Below are positions 7,834 to 17,068 of a stretch of 31,993 nucleotides of DNA, piece by piece. The stretch's first letter is position 1, and each line of letters starts with the position of its first letter. Where the stretch lies: the NCBI GenBank assembly GCA_900319195.1, contig ONNL01000067.1, positions 1 through 31,993 on the forward strand, in the 5' to 3' direction. The DNA is from an uncultured Ruminococcus sp. (lineage in GTDB: Bacteria > Bacillota > Clostridia > Oscillospirales > Ruminococcaceae). Made by a program: the position numbers and the translations under genes. The notes beneath the pieces were generated by a model. That model was not told the DNA's origin. It did not search any database and was given only the letters and a program-made list of their open reading frames with translations.

Positions 7834-8496
7834 TTATTCAACAGTAACGGTACCGCCCTTGAAATTGGAAAACGCATAGAGCTGGTAGGAATCGTCGCTG
7901 TCGATGCTTTTGAAGTTGTCGTTCGTATAGTAGAACAAGCCGATCGGATAGACCGTGCCGGACTGAGCGTCCGCCGGAATATCGAGGTAGAACGTCATTA
8001 TGTCGCCGTCGAAGCCGTGCTCGGTGAAAATTGTGGTGAAGAATATCGAGCTGAGTCCGTTCGATGTGAGCTCGTCACTGAGGTCAGCGGCACATTCAAG
8101 CCCTATGCTTGCTCCCGAGCCTTCACTTGCGTCCCCGAGAGTAAAGCGTATGTCGTCGGTGTCCGAGGACTTATGAACGCATTTGAGCTCCTTCGGATAG
8201 GTGATGTGAAGTCCGCAGCTGTTCCATTTTTCCTCTGTGCCGCTCACGGAGAGTGTAACTTCGGTAGTTTCGCCTGCCTTGCAGGTCGTGTTGCTTATAG
8301 AGAGTACAGGTCCGCTCGAAGCTTCTGTGACTCCGCTGAAATCCGCCTTCAGCATTTCGTCGCTTGTCATGGAGGCGGCTGCCTTTTTGACGGGAGCAGT
8401 CTCCGATGACTTTTTCTTTTCGGAACCGCAGCTGCAAAGTGCAAGCACCGCGGCGGAAACAACTGCCGTTAGCAGTGATAGCTTATTCTTCCTCAT
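7834..8496 (-). CDS. Lipoprotein with a single cohesin-like domain
   Basis: A 220-residue exported protein. A basic N terminus (MRKNK) and hydrophobic stretch lead to a lipobox, Leu20-Cys21-Ser22-Cys23. Lipidation is expected on Cys23, anchoring it to the outer face of the membrane. A Lys/Ser/Thr/Ala-rich linker follows to about residue 50. The remaining 160 or so residues look like one cohesin domain: VLSISNTTCKAGETTEVTLS, GLHITYPKEL, FDGDIMTFYLDIPADAQSG, then VYPIGLFYY and a final GTVTVE. That spacing recalls R. flavefaciens-type cohesins, which bind dockerins of cellulosome subunits. An in-frame ATG at 8532 is possible, but the one at 8496 has AGGAG just upstream and gives a clean signal peptide. 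It overlaps the clpE-like gene by 14 bases. The cohesin call is by eye; another Ig-like sandwich is the alternative. Confidence 0.65.
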   Translation of the reverse strand: MRKNKLSLLTAVVSAAVLALCSCGSEKKKSSETAPVKKAAASMTSDEMLKADFSGVTEASSGPVLSISNTTCKAGETTEVTLSVSGTEEKWNSCGLHITYPKELKCVHKSSDTDDIRFTLGDASEGSGASIGLECAADLSDELTSNGLSSIFFTTIFTEHGFDGDIMTFYLDIPADAQSGTVYPIGLFYYTNDNFKSIDSDDSYQLYAFSNFKGGTVTVE

Positions 8497-10813
8497 TTTT
8501 CTCCTGCTGCTTTCCCGAAATACCCTCAACAACGAGCCTGCCGCTGTCCGCTGAGACAGCTATCTCCTTTGTTTCCGAGGCTTTTTCGATTATTATTTCA
8601 GCCACCTTATCCTCTACTTCCTGACGGATAACGCGGCGGATGTCACGCGCTCCGTATGGCTTGCCGTAGGACTTTTCCGCGATGAGCCCGAGTGCCTCGT
8701 CCGTGTAGGAGAGGGCGATATTCTTTTCGGAGAGCGGCTCCTTCATCTCATTCAGCATGAGTGCGGCAATGTCTGCGAAGTTCTCCTTTGTGAGCTGCTT
8801 GAACACAACTATCTCGTCGATACGGCTGATGAATTCGGGACGCAGGAAATCGCGCAGTCCCTTTATAGCCTTGTCGTGAGAGATGTCGTCAGCAGTGCGG
8901 TTGAAGCCTACACCTACCGATTTATCAGTGGAACCTGCATTCGATGTCATGCAGATGATAGTGTTCTCGAAGTTAACAGTCCTGCCGTGAGCGTCATCGA
9001 CCTTGCCCTCGTCGAGTATCTGCATGAGGATATTCATGACATCGGGGTGAGCCTTTTCTATCTCGTCGAACAGGATAACGGAGTAAGGTCTGCGGCGCAC
9101 CTTTTCGGTGAGCTGACCTGCCTCGTCGTAGCCGACATATCCCGGAGGCGAACCTATCATTCTCGCAACGCTGTGCTTTTCCATGTATTCGGTCATATCG
9201 AGCCTTATGAGCGGCTCGGGCGAATCGAACATCTCCTCCGCGAGCGACTTTACAAGCTCGGTCTTTCCGACGCCCGTAGGTCCTACGAAGATGAATGAAG
9301 CGGGTCTGCGGCGCTTGCTGAGCTGTACCCTTGTGCGCTTTATCGCGCGTGTGAGCACTCCCACAGCCTCGTCCTGACCGATAACACGCTTTTTGAGGTT
9401 CTCCTCGAGGTGAGCGATACGCAGGAATTCCGTCTCTGCTATCTTGCTTGCCGGGATACCCGTCCACAGCTCAACGACCTTGGTTATGTCCTCCTCTGTG
9501 ACCTGTACGTTTTCCGCCTTGGCAGTGACTTCCTTTTCCTTTTCACGAGCGTGGATAAGCTTGCTCTTTACGTCAGCGATAGCCTCATAATCGGGCTCGG
9601 GCTGTTCCGTGAGCGACTTTTCCATACCCTCGAGGACTTCAAGCTCCTTTTTCAGCTTCTTGCTGTCGGCAATTTCGGGCGAGCGTATGCAGGCTCTTGC
9701 ACATCCCTCGTCGAGAAGGTCAATAGCCTTATCGGGAAGGAATCTGTCCGTGATATAGCGTTCTGAGAGCACCGCGCACATTCTCACGAGGTAATCGGAA
9801 ATATGAACACGGTGGTATTCCTCGTAGTATTTCTTTATTCCGAGGAGCACATTTACCGTGTCCTCGATAGTAGGCTCCTCGACCTTTACGGGCTGGAAGC
9901 GGCGCTCGAGAGCGGAGTCCTTTTCAATGTATTTTCTGTATTCGGCAAAGGTGGTCGCACCTATGACCTGTACCTCGCCGCGAGAGAGTGCAGGCTTGAG
10001 GATATTCGCGGCATTCATCGAGCCCTCGGAGTCTCCTGCGCCTATCATGTTGTGCACCTCGTCGATGAAGAGGATAATATTGCCCTCGCGCTTGACCTCG
10101 TCAACAAGACCTTTTACACGGCTCTCGAACTGTCCGCGAAACTGAGTTCCTGCAACAAGTGCCGTGAGGTCGAGCAGAAAGAGCTTCTTGTCAGCGAGAT
10201 TGAAGGGGACATTGCCCTCGTTTATCCTCTGTGCGATGCCCTCAGCGATAGCAGTCTTTCCGACACCGGGCTCACCGATAAGGCAGGGATTATTTTTAGT
10301 GCGGCGTGAAAGTATCTGTATCACGCGGTTTATTTCCTTGTCGCGTCCGATTATGCGGTCGAGTTTGCCCTCCTCAGCCTTCTTGGAGAGGTTGTCGCAG
10401 TAGGTGTTAAGGAATTTCAGCTCCTTCGGGCGTTTTTCCTTTGAGCCGCCGAATAATCCGCGCTTTTTCTCGGATTTCTTGCCTGTCGGGTCCTTATCGT
10501 TCTGCTCAGATCCGATGTCCGCAGAGTCGTCCTTGCTTGAGTTGTTATCGTAAAGGTTTGCGAGAAAATCAGGCACGATACCCGAGCCGCCCATTTCAAA
10601 GCTGTCGCCGTCGAGCATACCCATCATCTGCTCTGAGAGCTGGTCGAGCTCATCATCGCTTATTCCGAGCTTCTCCATGTATTCCTCTACCTGTGGTATT
10701 TTTCTTGCGCGGGCACATGAGAGACAGAGTCCCTCATTTTTTTTCTGTCCGTTCTGGACTGAAGTGATAAATACCACGGCAGGTCTTTTCTTGCAAACTG
10801 AGCACATTATCAT
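8483..10813 (-). CDS. clpE: Clp/Hsp100 AAA+ ATPase with N-terminal zinc finger (ClpE-like)
   Basis: A cytoplasmic class I Clp unfoldase (776 aa) that would feed misfolded proteins to ClpP. Cys4, Cys7, Cys30 and Cys33 form the CX2C-X22-CX2C zinc finger that distinguishes ClpE from ClpC. A linker rich in charge follows. The first AAA+ domain has Walker A GEPGVGKT (about 180) and Walker B ILFIDEVHNM. A short middle domain lies at about 400-440. The second AAA+ domain has GPTGVGKT and VILFDEIEKAHPDV. AGGAGG lies 11 bases before the ATG at 10813; a second ATG follows two codons later. No CtsR operator (AGGTCAAA direct repeat) is seen upstream, although clpE is CtsR-controlled in several Firmicutes. 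The last codons overlap the lipoprotein gene. Confidence 0.88.
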   Translation of the reverse strand: MIMCSVCKKRPAVVFITSVQNGQKKNEGLCLSCARARKIPQVEEYMEKLGISDDELDQLSEQMMGMLDGDSFEMGGSGIVPDFLANLYDNNSSKDDSADIGSEQNDKDPTGKKSEKKRGLFGGSKEKRPKELKFLNTYCDNLSKKAEEGKLDRIIGRDKEINRVIQILSRRTKNNPCLIGEPGVGKTAIAEGIAQRINEGNVPFNLADKKLFLLDLTALVAGTQFRGQFESRVKGLVDEVKREGNIILFIDEVHNMIGAGDSEGSMNAANILKPALSRGEVQVIGATTFAEYRKYIEKDSALERRFQPVKVEEPTIEDTVNVLLGIKKYYEEYHRVHISDYLVRMCAVLSERYITDRFLPDKAIDLLDEGCARACIRSPEIADSKKLKKELEVLEGMEKSLTEQPEPDYEAIADVKSKLIHAREKEKEVTAKAENVQVTEEDITKVVELWTGIPASKIAETEFLRIAHLEENLKKRVIGQDEAVGVLTRAIKRTRVQLSKRRRPASFIFVGPTGVGKTELVKSLAEEMFDSPEPLIRLDMTEYMEKHSVARMIGSPPGYVGYDEAGQLTEKVRRRPYSVILFDEIEKAHPDVMNILMQILDEGKVDDAHGRTVNFENTIICMTSNAGSTDKSVGVGFNRTADDISHDKAIKGLRDFLRPEFISRIDEIVVFKQLTKENFADIAALMLNEMKEPLSEKNIALSYTDEALGLIAEKSYGKPYGARDIRRVIRQEVEDKVAEIIIEKASETKEIAVSADSGRLVVEGISGKQQEKNEEE

Positions 10814-10908
10814 CAGGTAAAAATCCTCCTGTTAGTTCGATCGTCCGAGGCGGCACAGCAGGTATCCTGCGTTTGTCACCCCGTCTGTATACTTATTATA
10901 TGAGCACG

Positions 10909-11826
10909 TTACATCGTGCTTGTTATGAATTTGTAGAAATATTTGAAAATGTAGGTCTTGTTTATGGCGCTGTGGTTGAAGAACAGCATCTCGTTGCTTC
11001 CGAGCACTACATAGAGCCTTATCATAGCGGCTACAACACATACATAGACCGCTCCGTTGACTATTCCGAGGAAGCCTCCGACGGTGTGGGAGAATATTCC
11101 TTGATAGCCCGAGTCGTCGTCGAGGAATGACTTGAACACGAACCATGTTATCAGTACCACGAGAAAGACGAGTATAATGAATGCGATAAGTCTCACGAGC
11201 GTGATATATGCACTGCTGATATAGTGGTTCGATATGAACTTTCCTGCCTTAGTCATGGGGAATTCTTCATTCGGGTCATCAAATATCTGCATGAGCGGAG
11301 CAAATTGATCAATGGTCTCGGGATTTTTCTTAATGTTCTTTTTCGCTGTTGCTCCCGCGAATTTGCTGAGCTCCTCTGTGACATATCCGCTGATTATCTC
11401 TCCCTCGCCCTCGTAGAGCTTTTCATAAAAGCCGTCCTCATCATCCACGGGCTTTCCGTTTACGCTGTTAACATAGACAAAGAGCTTATTGTTTATATCC
11501 TCACCTGAGCTGAGTATCTCATTGAGCTTCTTGTAATCCACCTTTATGTTATAGCCGAGGGATTCAAGATACACCTTTATGTCCTGAGTAAAATCCTTGC
11601 CCTCAAGAGCATGAGCAAGCTTTTTTGAATTTGAGTCCTTTATCGTTGTTTTGTATATTGATCTTGAAATGCTTCCACTTACCGTGAGAGCAATAGCGAA
11701 GGCAAGTATGCAGCCGACAAGAGAGGTCAGTGCTCTTGTTATTCCCTTTCTGCCCGAGAGGAAAATACAAACAAGAACAACAGCAGCTGCTGCAACGTCA
11801 TAAAACCACCAGAATTGATCACCCAT
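10909..11826 (-). CDS. CvpA-family-like membrane protein
   Basis: A 305-residue membrane protein. Helices appear at about 10-27 and 33-50 (the second after the GRKGITRAL loop), then at about 210-235 and 250-275. A large soluble loop of about 150 charged residues lies between the two pairs. The short paired helices, glycine-rich turns (GGFLGIVNG) and spacing recall the CvpA/colicin-V-production family, whose role in Firmicutes is unsettled. The soluble insert is larger than in typical CvpA. The ATG at 11826 follows an in-frame stop, with GGAG a rather long 13 bases upstream. A 6-pair hairpin overlaps its stop codon (10903-10920). Its function cannot be read from sequence. Confidence 0.6.
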   Translation of the reverse strand: MGDQFWWFYDVAAAAVVLVCIFLSGRKGITRALTSLVGCILAFAIALTVSGSISRSIYKTTIKDSNSKKLAHALEGKDFTQDIKVYLESLGYNIKVDYKKLNEILSSGEDINNKLFVYVNSVNGKPVDDEDGFYEKLYEGEGEIISGYVTEELSKFAGATAKKNIKKNPETIDQFAPLMQIFDDPNEEFPMTKAGKFISNHYISSAYITLVRLIAFIILVFLVVLITWFVFKSFLDDDSGYQGIFSHTVGGFLGIVNGAVYVCVVAAMIRLYVVLGSNEMLFFNHSAINKTYIFKYFYKFITSTM

Positions 11827-11892
11827 AAATTACCCGCTGCTCCTATAAAATACTTCGGAGCGAACGGTTCCTCCTTTCGTTTTTCAGATAAA

Positions 11893-13071
11893 TTATTCGC
11901 CTGATTCAAAATCTATTCTGTCAATTTTATTATAGCCCTTCAGGAAAATGTGATCCTTGCCCTTTACGAATCCGTCGTAGGAATCACTTACATCTACCGT
12001 AGAGCGTACTTTTCCGTCAAAGTCATAAGCTGTTATATGCTTTCTGCACATTACATATGCAAGACCGCCATATACAGCAACATCAACAGCAGGGGAGTCG
12101 AGCTCTATCGTCAGCGGCTCACTTTTGTCGTCAGCAAACAAAGCAGCCGTGTATTTTCTCGTGTCGTCGTTGTTTACCGCAACAACTGCCTTTCCGCCTG
12201 CACTTGCACCGCCTGCGGTATCACCGTCGTATGTATAGAAGGAGCTTATCTTTCCGCTGTCGTCAACAAATCCGCACGCCTTGTCGCCGTATACAAAGGC
12301 ACTTTCGGATGTGGCGCTCAGGTCAAGACCGAGGGTGTTTAGTCCCGGGGAAGTCCATTTTTCGCCGCTCCTGCTGCTGAGGTCAAGCTCCTGAACACAG
12401 GTCGTGAGCTGACCGTTTTCAGCTCTTACGAAGCTGAGCTTGCAGCCTGTACTGTTGTTGATGAAGCTTATGTCGCTCACCATTTCCGTGCATTTGCGTC
12501 CGTAGATGAATTTTCCCTTGTTATCGTAAATGCTTATCTCGCAGTTGTAGTTGTCTGAGGTGGTAACTGCGGCTGTATAGCCCTGTGAGCTTATTCTCAC
12601 AAAGAGTATGTTCTTGTCGTCGTAAGCCTTGTTGTAGAATACCGTTTCATCGTCCTCAACGGTGAACTTGCTGCCGCCGTTTTCATAAACGAGGAATCTG
12701 CCGTTTGCCGAGCAGAGAACAGAGTTCATGTATGCGTGCTGACGCTTTTTCAGAAGATTTCCCTCTGTGTTATATATGTAAAGGTAGGTATCATTGAGGA
12801 CAGCTATCTTTTCGTCCGTGTATCTGAGCTGATAACCCGTCTCGCCGCCTATCTCGATGGGGAAGTTTCCCTTTGCGAGCTGACCGCTGTTAACTATCGT
12901 CTTGTACTGCCGCCCTATGCCGCGGAGCTCGGGTATCCATGAATCCTTTGTTGCATACAGTGTAGCAGCTATCATCACTGCCGCGAGGAAAACTACCAGT
13001 TTTATGATGCGTTTTCGCCGCTTTTTCTTGTTTTTAAGGTCTACTATATCGTCGGCGGAATAATTAGGCAT
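11893..13071 (-). CDS. Membrane-anchored beta-propeller-like protein (DUF5711-like)
   Basis: A 392-residue protein of unknown function. A basic cytoplasmic segment (KNKKKRRKR, about 14-22) precedes one membrane helix (about 24-42). After it come about 340 extracellular residues of repeated beta strands, with short motifs such as LYIYNTEGN, ISIYDNKGK and ITAYDFDGK recurring every 40 or so residues, as in a WD40/PQQ-like propeller. It may correspond to DUF5711, an assignment made from memory of its layout. The frame is open to 13251, but the ATG at 13071 has AGGAGG 8 bases upstream and overlaps truA's end by 8 bases, so translation is probably coupled. It sits beside the CvpA-like gene, and both could serve the cell envelope. 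Confidence 0.7.
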   Translation of the reverse strand: MPNYSADDIVDLKNKKKRRKRIIKLVVFLAAVMIAATLYATKDSWIPELRGIGRQYKTIVNSGQLAKGNFPIEIGGETGYQLRYTDEKIAVLNDTYLYIYNTEGNLLKKRQHAYMNSVLCSANGRFLVYENGGSKFTVEDDETVFYNKAYDDKNILFVRISSQGYTAAVTTSDNYNCEISIYDNKGKFIYGRKCTEMVSDISFINNSTGCKLSFVRAENGQLTTCVQELDLSSRSGEKWTSPGLNTLGLDLSATSESAFVYGDKACGFVDDSGKISSFYTYDGDTAGGASAGGKAVVAVNNDDTRKYTAALFADDKSEPLTIELDSPAVDVAVYGGLAYVMCRKHITAYDFDGKVRSTVDVSDSYDGFVKGKDHIFLKGYNKIDRIDFESGE

Positions 13072-13870
13072 TGCCGACACCTCCTGTGTATTTATCATTA
13101 TACGGTGAAGAGGCTTCACCGAGCATTTCTTCCTTGCTGTAAAAGACTCTGTTGAGATAGAGTCCGTGAGCCATTGCAGTCCTTCCTGCGCGGAGTCTGT
13201 CCCTTGCGGAAAGGATTTCGGGAATGTCGTCAGGTGAGAGCTTCCCCTCATTTATATCGAGTAAAGTCCCGACGATTATCCTAATCATATTATACAAAAA
13301 ACCGTCGCCTTTTACAAGTACATTCACCGAATCACCACTATTTTCTATTTTAAACGTAAAAATGGTGCGAATAGTTGATTTCACATTTGTACAGTCTGCA
13401 CAAAAAGACGCAAAATCATGAGTACCGATGAAATACTTTGCAGCCTGACGAGCGAGGTCGGTGTTGAATTTCCTGCGGTAGTGCAGTCTTAGGTCGGTTG
13501 AAAACGGGTCTTTTGACTCGCTGCAATGCAGCTTGTATATGTATTCCTTCCCGACGCAGCTGTACCGCGCGTGGAAATCCTCGGGAGCGTCCTCACAGGC
13601 GAGTATCGAGATGTCGTCGGGAAGCAGTCCGTTTACTCCGCGGACGAATCCGAGACAGCGGATATTGCTTGTGGTCTTTACGTTGAATACATACATATTC
13701 GCGTGTACGCCCGTGTCGGTGCGTGAGCAGCCGCATATCGTGACAGGCTCATTTAGCACCTTGGATACGCATTTTTCAAGCACCTCCTGAACAGTCAGTG
13801 CATTGTTCTGTATCTGGAATCCGTGGTACTTAGTCCCCCTGTACGCTGCCGTCACCTTGAGATTTCTCAT
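13064..13870 (-). CDS. truA: tRNA pseudouridine(38-40) synthase
   Basis: TruA isomerises uridines 38-40 in the tRNA anticodon arm. The catalytic motif GCSRTDTGVHA is intact, with the essential aspartate at 52. FQIQNNALTVQEVLE near the N terminus and the later MIRIIVGTLL helix are also family features. The 268-residue length fits the bacterial enzyme. The ATG at 13870 is preceded by GAGGAAAAA, lies inside the tail of the YfhO gene and overlaps it by 41 bases. Downstream it overlaps the propeller-like gene by 8 bases, so three genes are read as one translational chain. Confidence 0.94.
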   Translation of the reverse strand: MRNLKVTAAYRGTKYHGFQIQNNALTVQEVLEKCVSKVLNEPVTICGCSRTDTGVHANMYVFNVKTTSNIRCLGFVRGVNGLLPDDISILACEDAPEDFHARYSCVGKEYIYKLHCSESKDPFSTDLRLHYRRKFNTDLARQAAKYFIGTHDFASFCADCTNVKSTIRTIFTFKIENSGDSVNVLVKGDGFLYNMIRIIVGTLLDINEGKLSPDDIPEILSARDRLRAGRTAMAHGLYLNRVFYSKEEMLGEASSPYNDKYTGGVGNA

Positions 13871-16800
13871 TTTTTTCCTCTTTTTCCTCCGTAACGCTGC
13901 CTTTGCTATCCTCTATCTCCTGATTGTATATCTCACTTGCCGCCGCAAGCTCCTCGGGAGCAGGTACTTCTGCCTCCTGTGCAGCAATTTTTGCAGACGC
14001 CGCTGCCGCCTTTGCAGCCTTTCTCTTTCTGAAATACCTTTCGAGCACTATCGTGAGTATTACGAGCAGGAGAGAGGCTATGCTTATGAGGAGTCCCTGT
14101 ATGAAGCCCTCGGGAATGTAGCGTATCTCAATGTCGTGCTTGCCTGCACTTACCCTTGCACCCATCATTGCTCCGAGCACCTTGCAGGTCTCAGCCTTTT
14201 TGCCGTCAACATAGACGCTCCAGCCCTTTTCGTATGGCATAGCAAGGTAGAGTATACCGTCGCTCTTTGCATTTATGGTGCCCTTTATCTTAGCGTCCTT
14301 GAAGCTTGATATGTTGAGCTGTTCGTCGGCAAGGAGTCCGTATGCCTTATCGAAAAGCTCGTTGCTCATTGCATAGACCATGAGCTTGTAATCGCCTGAT
14401 GTACGGTCAGTCTTTGTGGTTATTTTTACTGTTGACTTGTCGCCCGAGTGACAGTTGCCCATGGGGAAGGAGATACCGTAGTCCTTGATAAGCCCTCCGT
14501 CATCGACCTGTGAGCCGTTGCATTTTATTGTGAGGTCGTCGCAGGTAGCGTTTCCGGGGTAGCCAACATATCCGTAGAGAGTGTAGCCGTCTATTCCGTC
14601 GAAGGTATAGGTCACAGCCCCCTCACTGCCGCTTTCTGTTTTGCGGTACTGATAGTTTCCGAAGCCGTTTTTATCGACGTTAACATTTTCATATTCGGCA
14701 AGTGCAGGCATCTGAGCTGTGAATACAGCCTCAGTCATGCCCGTTGCATTCTTGATGATGTCGTTCTGATATTCAAACGGATTGTATACAGACTCCGGCG
14801 TAAGGCTGAGGATGCTCTCATTCACCATGAATCCGAGCGATAGCGGATACTTATTCTTATATGCGTACACGTTGCCCGAGGAACCGAAAGGTTCAAGGAA
14901 GTCCGCCTCGGAATTGAGTGAACCGTTTCTCTTGAGGATGTATTTTATGTCAAAAAGCGAGTTTATAAACGGAGTAGCCGTGCGGTAGTAATAGCGGTTT
15001 CCGGCTTCGGAAGCATAGAGACCGAGCCTCTTTATGAGCTTTGTCACCGATACATTTGCAGAGGACGAGAACTGCGAGAGTCCGTAATAGCCGTAGAGCG
15101 CACTGTCATTGAGCGTCCATGTAGCGTTCATCTCAGTTCGGTAGAACGGCGAATCCTCGGTATCCTCTATCCTGTCGAGCAGTATCCTGCTGTCAACGTA
15201 TTCTGTGGGGTAGCTTGTATAGCTTGTTGTTGAGACTGTATTTACGCCGAGCTGTGCATTCGAGATGAACTCGCTGAAAACGACTGCTCCGAGCACAACG
15301 TTCATTATCGTGTTCCTTACATTTTTGCTCTTGAAGGGGAAAACCTTTGCTGCAACAAATATGAGAAGGAATGCCAATGTAATGAATACCGACTTGTCAA
15401 ATGCCTCTGTTATGCCGAAAACGAGCTTATCTGCGATTGCCTCGGACGCTCCGTCGGGAGCAGGTATAGCTGATGATGCTTCAAGCTTTCCAAGCTTTGA
15501 AAGTGCAGGAAAGAGCTTGACAGCTATCACGATGAAGTCAATGACCAGCATTGCAATTACTGCTGAGAGCTCAATGCGCTTGTTGAGCTTTTTCCATTTG
15601 CAGACAGCGTCAAAGATGAGGGCTGCTGCCACAAACGGCAGTACATAAGCAATGAGTGCTGCGAGAATGAGAAGTGAGTAGACCTCCCTGCCAACTGAGA
15701 GCGCTGCCTTTGAGGTGAGATGGAAGATATTCACACCGTTTATATCAAGCGTCTTGAAGTTGCAGTAGAATACCGCCGCGGGACCGATTATCATGAGGAA
15801 AAGCTGGTATACCTTGATACCCTTTTCAAGCATGATGTCGTATGCTCTGTACGCTGCCGCAGCAAGCACAAAGCAGAAGATGAACGCAAATCTGTACGGT
15901 ATCTGGTTCGTGAAGTGGAAGCCGTGCCAGATATAGTTGAGCTTGTTCATATTGCAGCTTACTATAACAAGTGCGAGCATTGCAAGTACGGAGACCTTCT
16001 CGCGTATCTTTATCCCGAATGAGAAGAGGAACACTCCGAAGAGCGTCACAGCGAGCATTCCGCAGGCGATATTCGGCAGTCCCTCTACCTTTGTCGGAGC
16101 ATTATATGAGATGAGATTTGCGAATATGTCCGTCCATTTTTCGTACCAGACGGTTTCCTTGGGGAAGATATTGTTTGCGCTGTATGTAAGCTGCAAGCCG
16201 AAATATGCAGGCAGGAGCATGAAGGCTGCAAGTCCGAGCCCGAGCACTGACGAGCGGAAAACTACCCATATTTTCCGGAGATAGTCCTTTATGCCCTTGA
16301 ATTCGATGATTCCTGCCGCAAGGAACATGAATACCGAGAAAATGCAGGTGAAGAATGCGATATAGTAGTTTGCAAACAGCGAGAGCGCAAGTGCAAAGGT
16401 GTAGACCTTCCATTTTCCCTCGCGTGAGAGTGCAACAAGTCCGAGCATTACAAGCGGGAAGAGTGCAACAGTGTCGAACCACATAACGTTCCAGTAATAC
16501 CCGAGAGTATAGCTGCTGAGGGCATACATTACCGAGAAAACGCACATCGAGAGGTCGCGGCGCTTGAAGGTATAGCTCAGGAACATACTGAAGAACATTC
16601 CCGAAAAGCCTATCTTCATGACGAGAATGAATGTGAGCGCGTCACGGATATGGTCGCCGTCGAAGAATACTGAGAGCCAGTTCAGCGGACTTGCCGCATA
16701 GTAGGAGATGAGCGATAGGAAATTCGTTCCGAGACCATTCTCCCATGAATACAGGAATGAGCCGTGTGTCACGAGCTTCTCGCGCACAACCTTGAAGAAG

Positions 16801-17057
16801 GGGTAATACTGGTGCCACAGGTCAACGACGAGTATCTGCTGGTCGCCGAACGGGTGTATCTTGTTCAGCGAAAAGGCATATGTCATTATAACAGCAGGAA
16901 TGAAGAAGGAAAGAATGAACAGAATTATCCTTTTCTCAAACAGCAGCTCATAGAGCTTTAGTGATCGGATCTTTTTACTGAAGTCGGAAGTTTTTTTCTT
17001 TGCAGGACCTTTTTTGTATCCGCCTTTTCTGACAGTCGATTTTTTAGCTTTACTCAA
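13830..17057 (-). CDS. yfhO: YfhO-family polytopic membrane glycosyltransferase-like protein
   Basis: A 1075-residue protein of the YfhO family. In Bacillus and Listeria, YfhO is a GT-C-type membrane enzyme proposed to glycosylate lipoteichoic acid outside the cell. After a very basic N terminus (KKGPAKKK) come about a dozen membrane helices. The first extracytoplasmic loop carries the family's DLWHQYYPF motif (about 79-87), followed by YSWENGLGTNF. A large extracellular domain of about 400 residues follows, then a last helix (about residues 1000-1020) and a charged Ala/Glu/Lys-rich tail. The start is TTG at 17057 with AAGGAG 7 bases upstream. It is tightly linked to the ECF genes (11-base gap) and overlaps truA. 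The sugar and acceptor are unknown. Confidence 0.85.
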   Translation of the reverse strand: MSKAKKSTVRKGGYKKGPAKKKTSDFSKKIRSLKLYELLFEKRIILFILSFFIPAVIMTYAFSLNKIHPFGDQQILVVDLWHQYYPFFKVVREKLVTHGSFLYSWENGLGTNFLSLISYYAASPLNWLSVFFDGDHIRDALTFILVMKIGFSGMFFSMFLSYTFKRRDLSMCVFSVMYALSSYTLGYYWNVMWFDTVALFPLVMLGLVALSREGKWKVYTFALALSLFANYYIAFFTCIFSVFMFLAAGIIEFKGIKDYLRKIWVVFRSSVLGLGLAAFMLLPAYFGLQLTYSANNIFPKETVWYEKWTDIFANLISYNAPTKVEGLPNIACGMLAVTLFGVFLFSFGIKIREKVSVLAMLALVIVSCNMNKLNYIWHGFHFTNQIPYRFAFIFCFVLAAAAYRAYDIMLEKGIKVYQLFLMIIGPAAVFYCNFKTLDINGVNIFHLTSKAALSVGREVYSLLILAALIAYVLPFVAAALIFDAVCKWKKLNKRIELSAVIAMLVIDFIVIAVKLFPALSKLGKLEASSAIPAPDGASEAIADKLVFGITEAFDKSVFITLAFLLIFVAAKVFPFKSKNVRNTIMNVVLGAVVFSEFISNAQLGVNTVSTTSYTSYPTEYVDSRILLDRIEDTEDSPFYRTEMNATWTLNDSALYGYYGLSQFSSSANVSVTKLIKRLGLYASEAGNRYYYRTATPFINSLFDIKYILKRNGSLNSEADFLEPFGSSGNVYAYKNKYPLSLGFMVNESILSLTPESVYNPFEYQNDIIKNATGMTEAVFTAQMPALAEYENVNVDKNGFGNYQYRKTESGSEGAVTYTFDGIDGYTLYGYVGYPGNATCDDLTIKCNGSQVDDGGLIKDYGISFPMGNCHSGDKSTVKITTKTDRTSGDYKLMVYAMSNELFDKAYGLLADEQLNISSFKDAKIKGTINAKSDGILYLAMPYEKGWSVYVDGKKAETCKVLGAMMGARVSAGKHDIEIRYIPEGFIQGLLISIASLLLVILTIVLERYFRKRKAAKAAAASAKIAAQEAEVPAPEELAAASEIYNQEIEDSKGSVTEEKEEKNEKSQGDGSVQGD

Positions 17058-17068
17058 TTTGGTTCTCC

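Noticed and set aside
10864..10876. Thirteen bases (ATCCTGCGTTTGT) repeated at 31968-31980
   Set aside because: A 13-base match is expected several times by chance in a window this size, and the flanks differ.
10855..10900. Internal promoter or CtsR operator before clpE
   Set aside because: TATAAT occurs on the reverse strand at 10895-10900 but lacks a -35 box, and no AGGTCAAA direct repeat is seen.
11860..11885. Strong AAAGGAGG on the reverse strand with no start codon in range
   Set aside because: No ATG, GTG or TTG within 15 bases opens a frame, so no small gene can be supported.
13072..13251. Sixty-codon extension of the propeller-like protein
   Set aside because: It lies wholly within truA in another frame; AGGAGG before 13071 and the basic plus membrane-helix start favour the shorter form.
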